Shown: positions 13,906-19,846 of the stretch, one piece after another | How positions within the stretch are numbered: position 1 is the stretch's first letter | Layout: each line of letters starts with the position of its first letter | Origin: Campylobacterales bacterium | Lineage (GTDB): Bacteria > Campylobacterota > Campylobacteria > Campylobacterales > Hydrogenimonadaceae | Assembly: GCA_027065635.1 (NCBI GenBank) | Contig: JAMONQ010000012.1 | Location: forward strand, 1 to 19,846 | DNA length: 19,846 nt | Direction of reading: 5' to 3' | Program-made: the position numbers and the translations under genes | The notes under the pieces: generated by a model | The model's input: the letters and a program-made list of their open reading frames with translations, nothing else | Database searches by the model: none | Told to the model about the DNA's origin: nothing

Positions 13906-14715
13906 TTACTCTCCTTTCGCTTCTGCGGTTTCGTCTGCTTCGGCTGCACCTTCGGCCTCGCCTTCAGCGACCGCCTCTTCGGTAACTGCCGCCATCTCCT
14001 CTTCGGTTACGGCCTCTTCGCTCTCGGCCTCCTGGGCGGCAAGCTCGCGCCCTTCGATGATAGCATCGGCCATTTCGCGGCAGAAGAGCTGAATCGAGCG
14101 GATAGCGTCATCGTTGCCCGGAATCGGATAGTCGATCAGATCCGGATCGCAGTTCGTATCGAGCGGAGCGATGACAGGTATGCCGAGTCTTCTGGCCTCT
14201 TTTATAGCGATACGCTCTTTTACCGCGTCTACGACAAAAAGATAGTCGGGAAGATTTTTCATGTTGCGGATACCGCCGAGATAGTTTTCGAGCTTCTCTT
14301 TTTTACGCTTGAGCATAAGAGCCTCTTTTTTGGTCAGAAGCTCCATCTTGCCGCTCTCTTCCATCTCCTCGATCACTTCGAGTTTGCGGATCGATTTACG
14401 GATCGTCTGGTAGTTTGTGAGCATACCGCCGAGCCAGCGTGTCTGAACATAGGGCATACCGCAGCGCTGCGCATGCTCTACGATAGCGTTTCTGGCCTGT
14501 TTCTTGGTACCTACGAACATTACCGTCTTGCCCTCTGCCGCGGCGTCTCTTACGACATTGTAGGTATATCTGAAGTATCTTAGCGTCTTTTGAAGATCGA
14601 TAATGTGGATATTTTTTCTGACTCCGAAGATGAACTTCTTCATCTTGGGATTCCAACGACGTGTCTGGTGTCCAAAGTGCATACCGCACTCGAGCAGGTC
14701 TTTCATTGTGACCAT
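13906..14715 (-). CDS. rpsB: 30S ribosomal protein S2
   Basis: Small-subunit protein needed for S1 binding and start-codon selection. The sequence MVTMKDLLECGMHFGHQTRR with WNPKMKKFIFGVRKNIHIIDL is diagnostic, as are FVGTKKQA, RWLGGMLTN and the region NCDPDLIDYPIPGNDDAIRS. The 269 residues end in an extended Ala/Glu-rich acidic tail (about 45 residues), longer than in E. coli. AAGGAG precedes the ATG by five bases. It heads the rpsB-tsf-ABC-fliR transcript and has a 5' region with several small hairpins. Confidence 0.97.
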   Translation of the reverse strand: MVTMKDLLECGMHFGHQTRRWNPKMKKFIFGVRKNIHIIDLQKTLRYFRYTYNVVRDAAAEGKTVMFVGTKKQARNAIVEHAQRCGMPYVQTRWLGGMLTNYQTIRKSIRKLEVIEEMEESGKMELLTKKEALMLKRKKEKLENYLGGIRNMKNLPDYLFVVDAVKERIAIKEARRLGIPVIAPLDTNCDPDLIDYPIPGNDDAIRSIQLFCREMADAIIEGRELAAQEAESEEAVTEEEMAAVTEEAVAEGEAEGAAEADETAEAKGE

Positions 14716-14866
14716 GGGTTCTCCTTGAAAAAAATTGTCTACTGTGGCATATGCCCAGGTTTACGGACATCTTGTCCATCCTCTGTGCCCATCAACGCTA
14801 TCGCGCAACCTGTCAAGGATTGACACATGTGAGGTTTCCCTTTTACGGAAAAAGGGAGTGAAATGA
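14716..14866 (-). promoter_or_regulatory. Structured leader of rpsB with a possible short upstream ORF
   Basis: The 182-bp gap before rpsB holds three small inverted repeats: CCCTTTT/AAAAGGG at 14838-14856, GGACA/TGTCC at 14765-14777 and GGCATATGCC at 14746-14755. A 29-codon ORF runs from 14828 to 14739 (MCQSLTGCAIALMG...), preceded by AGGGA, ending 23 bases before rpsB. TATCAT at about 14862-14867 (minus) is a possible -10. Many bacteria autoregulate rpsB through S2 binding to its leader; whether this leader does so is inference. Confidence 0.35.
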
Positions 14867-14897
14867 TACTGAATATTAACTGAATTTCAGCTTTCTT

Positions 14898-15311
14898 TTA
14901 TACGTTCTCCATAAGTTTCCGCACTGCCGGAACATATTTGGCATCTTCGACCTTTATATGATCCAGCCACCAGCTTTTAAGAGACTTCAGAAGTTGCAGA
15001 GGTTCGTTTACCTGCTCTATCGACGCCCTTAGCTGCCGCAACTCCTCCAAAAAGCGCTCGTGCTCCGCGGCATGAGACTCGCTCTCTTCATATCCGGCAG
15101 CCTCCATCAGCTCCTCCTCCACTATGAAGTGGACGGCGAAGAAGTGCTCGAGCATCTCCAGCATCCTCTGCTGCTCCCGCTCCGCATCTCCTCTCTTCAT
15201 GAAGTAGTAGAGGGTGTTGATCATGGAGACGATTCCGCGGTGCTGCTCATCTATCAGAGGGATCCCCATGGCATCCTCTTCCTGCCAGATGATGAAGAGC
15301 GACTCCTTCAT
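14898..15311 (-). CDS. Bacteriohemerythrin
   Basis: A 137-residue O2-binding di-iron protein with all seven ligands present: His24 (DEQH), His61 and Glu65 (VHFIVEE), His80 and His84 (HAAEH), His118 and Asp123 (HIKVED). Flanking Trp and helix spacing match the single-domain bacterial family. It probably stores or carries O2 or senses it, in the cytoplasm, since no signal peptide is seen. The ATG at 15311 is preferred because the bcp-derived AAGGG lies nine bases before it; the ATG at 15317 overlaps the bcp stop (ATGA) and would add Met-Arg. Cotranscribed with bcp. Confidence 0.93.
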   Translation of the reverse strand: MKESLFIIWQEEDAMGIPLIDEQHRGIVSMINTLYYFMKRGDAEREQQRMLEMLEHFFAVHFIVEEELMEAAGYEESESHAAEHERFLEELRQLRASIEQVNEPLQLLKSLKSWWLDHIKVEDAKYVPAVRKLMENV

Positions 15312-15313
15312 CC

Positions 15314-15787
15314 TCATTCGCCCTTTTCGAGCTCTTCGAGCTTCTGTCTGACTGCCTCGACATGCCCCTTGACTCTCACTTTCGGCCAGACAGCGGCTAT
15401 CTTGCCCTCCGGATCGATCAGAAAGGTGGAGCGTATCACCCCTTCGTACTCTTTGCCGTAGAGCTTTTTGGGGCCCCATGCGCCGTAGGCTTTTAGCACC
15501 TCTTTGTTTTCGTCGCTAAGCAGGGTGATTTTGAGTCCCTTCTTCTCTATGAATTTTCTGTGCTTGTCCGGCGAATCGGGGCTGACGCCGAGAATTACCG
15601 CACCAAGCCCTTCAAAATCGGGCATAGCCTCGGTAAAATCGCACGCTTCGGTGGTACACCCGGGCGTCAAATCTTTCGGATAGAAGTAGAGTACCACCCA
15701 TTTACCCTTCAGATCCCGCAGGCAGATCTCTATGTTGTCCTGATTCGGCAGACAAAACTCCGGCGCCTTCTCTCCAGCTTCCAGCAT
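15314..15787 (-). CDS. bcp: Thioredoxin-dependent peroxiredoxin Bcp (PrxQ)
   Basis: Reduces hydrogen peroxide and organic peroxides using thioredoxin. The active-site segment PKDLTPGCTTEACDF has peroxidatic Cys44 in the PxxxTxxC motif, and resolving Cys49 five residues on, as in atypical two-Cys PrxQ. The 157 residues are complete. AAAGGAG stands six bases before the ATG at 15787. Its stop overlaps the upstream candidate start of the hemerythrin gene, so the two are a two-gene operon. Upstream, 15788-15968 is the divergent region shared with the small plus-strand gene. Confidence 0.95.
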   Translation of the reverse strand: MLEAGEKAPEFCLPNQDNIEICLRDLKGKWVVLYFYPKDLTPGCTTEACDFTEAMPDFEGLGAVILGVSPDSPDKHRKFIEKKGLKITLLSDENKEVLKAYGAWGPKKLYGKEYEGVIRSTFLIDPEGKIAAVWPKVRVKGHVEAVRQKLEELEKGE

Positions 15788-15917
15788 ATCCTTCTCCTTT
15801 ATTGTTTCAACAAGTTCGCCTGATTCGCTCTATTCGACGACAGAACCTTTCGGATGCCCGATCGCATACAAAAAGGTCGCAAAATCCCGAAAAAGCGAAG
15901 CAGTTAACTTTTTCTCC

Positions 15918-15938
15918 GCGGTTTCTACCGTCAACCGC
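15918..15938. repeat. Inverted repeat in the bcp divergent region
   Basis: GCGGTT and AACCGC form a perfect 6-bp stem with a 9-base loop in the 181-bp gap between bcp and the small gene at 15969. It could be an operator for a dimeric regulator or simply a hairpin. Apart from this and AT-rich stretches I see nothing definite in the gap. Confidence 0.3.
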
Positions 15939-15968
15939 TCCTAAAATATTTTTCGTTAGTATACCATC

Positions 15969-16166
15969 ATGGAAAAAGAGAGAGTGCTAAAAGAGATAGA
16001 GAAGCTGCTAAGCTTCGACGGCAATGAAACCCCTATAAACCCGCAGTATCTGCGCTACTTCACGATAGAGGAGCTGGAGTCCATCAAAACCGCGCTACAG
16101 AAGAGGCGGCAAAATATGGTAGAAGAGAACTTCGAGTGGCTTCTGGGATTCAAAAAAGATGTGTAG
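15969..16166 (+). CDS. Small hypothetical protein
   Basis: A 65-residue, charged, largely helical protein (starts MEKERVLKEIEKLL, ends WLLGFKKDV). The middle reads INPQYLRYFTIEELESIKTA, suggesting a helix-turn-helix-like bundle without a known catalytic motif. I have a general impression that small proteins of this form recur in Campylobacterota, but cannot verify it. No ribosome binding site is seen upstream (AGTATACCATC), so its start is less certain. It stands alone between the bcp divergent region and a 218-bp gap (16167-16384) in which I see only a 5-bp stem CCGTA/TACGG near 16314-16330. Confidence 0.65.
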   Translation: MEKERVLKEIEKLLSFDGNETPINPQYLRYFTIEELESIKTALQKRRQNMVEENFEWLLGFKKDV

Positions 16167-16384
16167 TCAGCCAAACAGGTAACTACTCCTGCCGCCGAAT
16201 CGTTTCATCCCCTCACCAATCCTCCGAGCACGACCATAGCGATACTTGAGCCCCCAAGACTCCGCACACTCAAAAAGAGACTAATACTTCGTTAACGCAA
16301 ATAGTCTACCATACCGTAACGGATATACGGAAGATTCGCTTCCATAAATTACACAGAAAAAGAACCGAACAAAAGGAGCAAACC

Positions 16385-17677
16385 ATGATAAGAATCAACC
16401 GACTGCTTACAATAGCGGCCATCGGTATAGGAGCCGTAGTGCTTACAGGCTGCGGAGGCGGTACCGACGATACCACTACCGCCACCACATACGATATCAC
16501 CGTAGAAAGAGGCCCTCTGCTCCATGCGATAGTGATGGACAGCACGGGAGTCAGAGCCACAGAGATAGGTGAAGGGGTCTACAGATTTCAAAACGCACCT
16601 TCGTATCCGGTAAAAGCGTATAGCGGTTTTATCGATATAGATCGTGACGGTACAGTCTCTATAGGCGACGTCAACAACTCCCTTCTGCTCGAAACCAAAG
16701 AGGGTACGGCCGCCACACTTGTAAGCAGCGTGGCGCTCAGAGACGAGATACGCACCTGGCTGAAAGAGACTTACGGACTCACCGACGAAGCGATTGACAA
16801 CGAAACCCCATCGAGCGACAAAACGATCGCGGCGATCAGCGACGAGCTATATGCATACTGTATGGAAAACGGCATAGTAGATCCCGCCACCATGACGCTC
16901 ACCCAGATGCAGCAGATCCAAAACCGCATCCAAAGCCGTATCGAAAACTACACCCTCACCGACACTCCGGTATCCGATCTGGAAGAGCAGCTGGTCTCCG
17001 AGCTGAACGTCACCAGACTTACGCAAACGGATGTGGAAAACTTCACTCTGTATGGCGGCGGCAACGGTATGGCGGAGCTGGCTTTGGCCCTGCCGGAATC
17101 AAACCTAACCGAGGCGCAAAAGTATACGATCGCCTTTATGTGGAATGAAGAGAAGATGGCAAAAGATCTCTATCTCGCACTCGATTCGATCTATGCGCAA
17201 CCTACATTCGAGAATATAGCGACAAGATCCGAAACGAAGCATCTGGAGGCTGTCGAAGCACTTGTGCAAAAATACGATCTGAACATCTCAAACACGACCG
17301 ACTTCAGCGGCGGCTACTCCCGGGAAGCTCTCGCTGCCGTAGCACCCGGCGAATTTACGATGGATGAGATCAAGTCTCTTTACGATTCGCTCTACACGAA
17401 AGCGGAGGCGTCCTTGCAGGAGGCTCTGGAAGTAGGCTGTATAGTGGAAGTGACCGATGTAGAAGATCTGCTCGCGGATATCGAGACCGCCCAGGGTGCC
17501 GACGATCTCGTACTTGTCTACAATTTCCTTCTAAGCGGAAGCTACAACCACTACTGGGCTTTCGACAGAGCGCTCAAAGCCAACGGCGTAGCCGACGGAT
17601 GCTGCTCTTTGGGTGAAGAGTACTGCAAAACCGCCGAAGAGTATCCGGCCGGCAATACAGGAAGTATCGTACAGTAA
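16385..17677 (+). CDS. Lipoprotein with EF-hand-like loop and C-terminal DUF2202 ferritin-like domain
   Basis: A 430-residue lipoprotein: signal peptide 1-22 with lipobox LTGC, Cys23 being the lipidated residue. Residues 35-115 form a small beta domain containing DIDRDGTVSIGD (84-95), which fits a calcium-binding EF-hand/dockerin loop (Asp at 1, 3, 5, 12). Residues 115-235 are helical linker. Residues 241-420 match DUF2202, a ferritin-like helical domain: NEEKMAKD (254-261), ETKH (283-286), EALEVGCIVEV (346-356) and SYNH (386-389) offer the Glu/His metal ligands. Cys406, Cys407 and Cys414 follow. It may bind iron or another metal at the envelope; the reaction is unknown. AAAGGAG precedes the ATG by six bases. 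A hairpin follows the gene. Confidence 0.82.
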   Translation: MIRINRLLTIAAIGIGAVVLTGCGGGTDDTTTATTYDITVERGPLLHAIVMDSTGVRATEIGEGVYRFQNAPSYPVKAYSGFIDIDRDGTVSIGDVNNSLLLETKEGTAATLVSSVALRDEIRTWLKETYGLTDEAIDNETPSSDKTIAAISDELYAYCMENGIVDPATMTLTQMQQIQNRIQSRIENYTLTDTPVSDLEEQLVSELNVTRLTQTDVENFTLYGGGNGMAELALALPESNLTEAQKYTIAFMWNEEKMAKDLYLALDSIYAQPTFENIATRSETKHLEAVEALVQKYDLNISNTTDFSGGYSREALAAVAPGEFTMDEIKSLYDSLYTKAEASLQEALEVGCIVEVTDVEDLLADIETAQGADDLVLVYNFLLSGSYNHYWAFDRALKANGVADGCCSLGEEYCKTAEEYPAGNTGSIVQ

Positions 17678-17686
17678 ACACCCTCT

Positions 17687-17720
17687 CTCGACTGTCCGGA
17701 CCCCTGTCCGCCCAGTCGAG
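17687..17720 (+). terminator. Hairpin after the DUF2202 lipoprotein gene
   Basis: CTCGACTG and CAGTCGAG pair perfectly (8 bp) with an 18-base loop, ten bases past the stop codon. No T-run follows, so it is a terminator candidate only. Confidence 0.45.
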
Positions 17721-17748
17721 TCACACCCTCTCCTATATACGAAAATCC

Positions 17749-17766
17749 GTTAAGGTTACGTTTACA
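17749..17766 (+). promoter_or_regulatory. Three similar hexamers upstream of the TolC-type gene
   Basis: GTTAAG, GTTACG and TTTACA follow one another directly, ending 21 bases before the start codon. Such direct repeats can be regulator sites, but the pattern is short. A possible -10 is TAGACT at 17776-17781, which would put the transcript start at the ATG. Confidence 0.25.
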
Positions 17767-17787
17767 CTTCTTTTGTAGACTCACCTT

Positions 17788-19050
17788 ATGAAGCTCTCAA
17801 AAATCAGAGATATAGTCTCACTATTCGCCGTACTTGTATCCGTAGGTGCCGATGCGCAAACCCTGAATCTAAAGAGTTGTATAGATGAAGCGCTTCGGAA
17901 CAATCCCGATATTCGCTCCATTACCCTGAAAGTGGAGCGGAGCCAAAAGAGTCTCGAGCAGCAAAAAAGCATCCAGAGACCGCAGATCTCCGTATGGGGC
18001 GAATACGATCCTCTAAAAACCTATGTCATACCCATATCCGGCAAATTCAATACGCTGGACGATGACGGATGGAGCGTGGGAGTCTCTGCCAGACAAAGAG
18101 TATACGACTTTGGTACCACAACCCACAAAATAGAGGCATCCCGCACTAAAAAGAGAGGCAGCGTACTCACCCTGAAAGAGGCGAAAGCTCTGCTGGTATA
18201 TACGGTAAAAAAAGCCTACGCTTCGGCCATCTCGTTACAGGATGCGCTCACTGTACGGCAAAAAGATCTCGAAGTCAAAAAAGCTCTCTACGAGCAAGCA
18301 AAGGCGATGGTGGCCCAGGGGCTGAAAAGCCCGGCCGACGAGAGCCGCTTCCTCTCGTCCGTAAAAGCGGCCCAGGAGGCGGTAGCCAAAGCAGAGAGCG
18401 ACTACAAAAAAGGAATCTACATCCTCGAAAAGCTGATGGCCGTATCCTTGCGGGAGTCAGTGGAGCTTGACAGTAGCGGCGTATTCAAAGAAAAGGCCGA
18501 TATCCCGGCGACATATACGGAAATATTGAAAGAGAATCTCTCCATAAAGATCGCCCGAAACGAACAGAAAGCGGCTCACGAAAGCTACAAAAGCGCTCGG
18601 GCCGAACGATACGGCACGATAGACGCGATAGCCGAAGCGGCACACTTTGATACGCTGAACAGTTACGACACCAAACTGATAGCTCTGCGCTATACGGTGC
18701 CGCTATATAGCGGCGGTGCCGTAAAGGCGAAAAAAGAGCAGGCCAGGATCGAAGAGCTGATAGCGGCGGAGGAGACGACCTCGAAAAAGCTGCAGCTTAC
18801 AGAGGAGATCAAGTCGCTACTGTCTGATATAGAAGCGCTCGATCGCTCCATAGAGGCGCGCAAAGCCCAGCTCGATTCGGCCGATGTCACGGCAGAAGTG
18901 GTAGGAGCCAGATACAAGGAGGGGCTGGCCACTTATATAGAAGTCCTCGATGCGGAAGCTGTCAGACTCGAAGCGAAACTCGCTCTCATTCTGGCGCGCT
19001 ACGCAAAAGCTGAAAAAATCTTTCGTCTGGAGTATCTAAATGCGAAATAG
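17788..19050 (+). CDS. TolC-family outer-membrane efflux protein
   Basis: A 420-residue outer-membrane factor forming the exit duct of a tripartite pump. Residues 1-24 (MKLSKIRDIVSLFAVLVSVG plus ADAQ) are a signal peptide. Two OEP repeats follow, each with long helices rich in Ala, Lys and Glu (for example LKEAKALLVYTVKKAYASAI and the EELIAAEETTSKKLQLTEEI region) separated by beta-strand segments such as KLIALRYTVPLYSGG. The second repeat has the typical YKEGLATYIEVLDAEAVRLE. No ribosome binding site is visible before the ATG (GACTCACCTT). The last 11 bases overlap the adaptor gene, so both belong to one pump operon. Confidence 0.9.
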   Translation: MKLSKIRDIVSLFAVLVSVGADAQTLNLKSCIDEALRNNPDIRSITLKVERSQKSLEQQKSIQRPQISVWGEYDPLKTYVIPISGKFNTLDDDGWSVGVSARQRVYDFGTTTHKIEASRTKKRGSVLTLKEAKALLVYTVKKAYASAISLQDALTVRQKDLEVKKALYEQAKAMVAQGLKSPADESRFLSSVKAAQEAVAKAESDYKKGIYILEKLMAVSLRESVELDSSGVFKEKADIPATYTEILKENLSIKIARNEQKAAHESYKSARAERYGTIDAIAEAAHFDTLNSYDTKLIALRYTVPLYSGGAVKAKKEQARIEELIAAEETTSKKLQLTEEIKSLLSDIEALDRSIEARKAQLDSADVTAEVVGARYKEGLATYIEVLDAEAVRLEAKLALILARYAKAEKIFRLEYLNAK

Positions 19051-19846
19051 TCTGATTGGCCTGGCGATCATAGCCGCCCTTGCGACCGGCGGCTTTATCT
19101 TTTACAAAAAGGTCTACATACCCAAATCGACATACAACTATATAGTGCCTGAAAAAGGAAGCATCGCCCACACCGTATTCGGTATCGGTACGGTAGATGC
19201 AAAGGATATCTATCCGCTCGGTTCCAATTTCGGCGGCAAGCTGCTGAAAGTCTACAAAGATCAGGGTGAGTGGGTAAAAAAAGGCGAGAGGGTTGCCGTA
19301 CTCGATCCGGTAGATCTCTACGAGCAACTTGCGGGAGCAAAGGCCGCTTACAAAAAAGCGGAGCTCGAAATAGGTGCGGCGGTAAGCGAACTCGAAACCC
19401 TTCAGGCACAGCTTCGACTCGCAAAACTCACTTTCGAACGCTACAGCAAGCTATATGAGCAAAAGTATGCCGCACAAGCGGAGTATGACAAGGCAAAAAG
19501 CGACCTCGAGGTGCTCCTGGCCCGTATCGCATCAGCAAAAAGCCAGATAGAGGCATCCAAAGCCGAAAGAGAGAGGGCCAAAAGCACCATCGATGCCTTG
19601 CGGCAAAAAATAGCGAGACTCGAAGTGAAATCCCCTCTCGACGGATACGTCATAGAGCGTTCGGCGATTGCGGGGCAGAATGTAGCGCCGCAACAACCGA
19701 TAGTGACGATAGCGGATCCGAAGACGGTCTGGGTAAGAGTCTATATCGATGAAAGAGAAAGCGGCAGGATCGAAGTCGGAAACAGGGCGAAAATCAGGCT
19801 CAGATCCCATCCAGAAAAGGAGTTTGGCGGCAAGGTAGCGAGAGTG
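19040..19846 (+). CDS. Periplasmic adaptor (HlyD/MacA-type membrane fusion protein), partial
   Basis: The first 269 codons of an efflux adaptor; the gene continues past the window. An N-terminal membrane anchor (about 5-22, LIGLAIIAALATGGFIFY) is followed by the first lipoyl half (GGKLLKVYKDQGEWVKKGER with Asp-Pro after it), a long coiled coil (about 95-190) rich in Ala, Glu, Lys and Gln, then the second lipoyl half (VKSPLDGYVIERSAIAGQNV) and the start of the beta-barrel domain (VWVRVYIDERESGRIEVGNR). GGAG lies seven bases before the ATG, which overlaps the TolC-type gene. The pump itself (ABC permease or RND) must lie beyond the edge, so the substrate is unknown. Confidence 0.92.
   Translation, partial: MRNSLIGLAIIAALATGGFIFYKKVYIPKSTYNYIVPEKGSIAHTVFGIGTVDAKDIYPLGSNFGGKLLKVYKDQGEWVKKGERVAVLDPVDLYEQLAGAKAAYKKAELEIGAAVSELETLQAQLRLAKLTFERYSKLYEQKYAAQAEYDKAKSDLEVLLARIASAKSQIEASKAERERAKSTIDALRQKIARLEVKSPLDGYVIERSAIAGQNVAPQQPIVTIADPKTVWVRVYIDERESGRIEVGNRAKIRLRSHPEKEFGGKVARV

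Noticed and set aside
13905..13949. Longer N-terminus for EF-Ts
   Set aside because: The extra 15 codons overlap rpsB, while the ATG at 13904 has an ideal ribosome binding site and the family N-terminus MAVTAAMVKELR.
12996..13985. A 329-residue plus-strand open frame
   Set aside because: Shadow of tsf and the end of rpsB; rich in Leu, Phe and Cys with no domain.
14811..14816. TTGACA on the minus strand as the rpsB -35 box
   Set aside because: A perfect hexamer, but no -10-like sequence is found 15-19 bases downstream; the region is GC-rich and may be only part of the leader or the short ORF.

Overview
The window looks chromosomal and comes from a Campylobacterota (epsilonproteobacterial) genome. 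The best evidence is gene order. gap-pgk-tpiA-fabI, divergent from nadD-rsfS, matches the Campylobacter jejuni arrangement as I remember it. So does the block rpsB-tsf-ABC ATPase-fliR-acidic protein-gmk-tatA-argS. Protein sequence style also fits: a porin of the epsilonproteobacterial type, a short FliR, and a rpsB with an acidic tail. Base composition looks moderate in GC, which would suit a free-living, possibly vent-type lineage better than AT-rich host-associated Campylobacter or Helicobacter. Genus cannot be decided from this sequence.

Layout. 1-1476: start of a probably exported protein (minus, cut by the window edge), a rho-independent terminator, and an outer-membrane porin with a clear promoter and a tandem-repeat operator candidate. 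1477-5707: minus-strand operon gap-pgk-tpiA-fabI (lower glycolysis plus fatty-acid synthesis). It is interrupted between tpiA and fabI by a 478-bp element with 32-bp terminal inverted repeats that encodes a four-helix-bundle (S23/IVS) protein. 5774-6672: plus-strand nadD-rsfS. 6812-10877: minus-strand argS, tatA, gmk and a very acidic protein with a degenerate receiver domain. 10981-11520: a PLD-family nuclease on the opposite strand, placed inside what is otherwise one gene block. 11528-14715: minus-strand rpsB-tsf-ABC ATPase-fliR, led by a structured 5' region. 14898-15787: bcp peroxiredoxin overlapping a bacteriohemerythrin. 15969-end: plus-strand small conserved-type protein, a lipoprotein with an EF-hand-like loop and a ferritin-like DUF2202 domain, then a TolC-type outer-membrane protein overlapping a HlyD-type adaptor that runs off the end.

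The core genes serve translation (argS, tsf, rpsB, rsfS), central metabolism (gap, pgk, tpiA, nadD, gmk, fabI) and export (tatA, fliR, ABC ATPase, TolC/HlyD). The accessory points of interest are the IVS-like element with its adjacent perfect hairpin at the tpiA 3' end, the pseudo-receiver acidic protein next to the inserted nuclease, and the DUF2202 lipoprotein. No tRNA, rRNA, CRISPR array or conventional transposase gene was seen. No gene-free stretch exceeds about 300 bases; the largest gaps are 16167-16384, 14716-14897 and 15788-15968.
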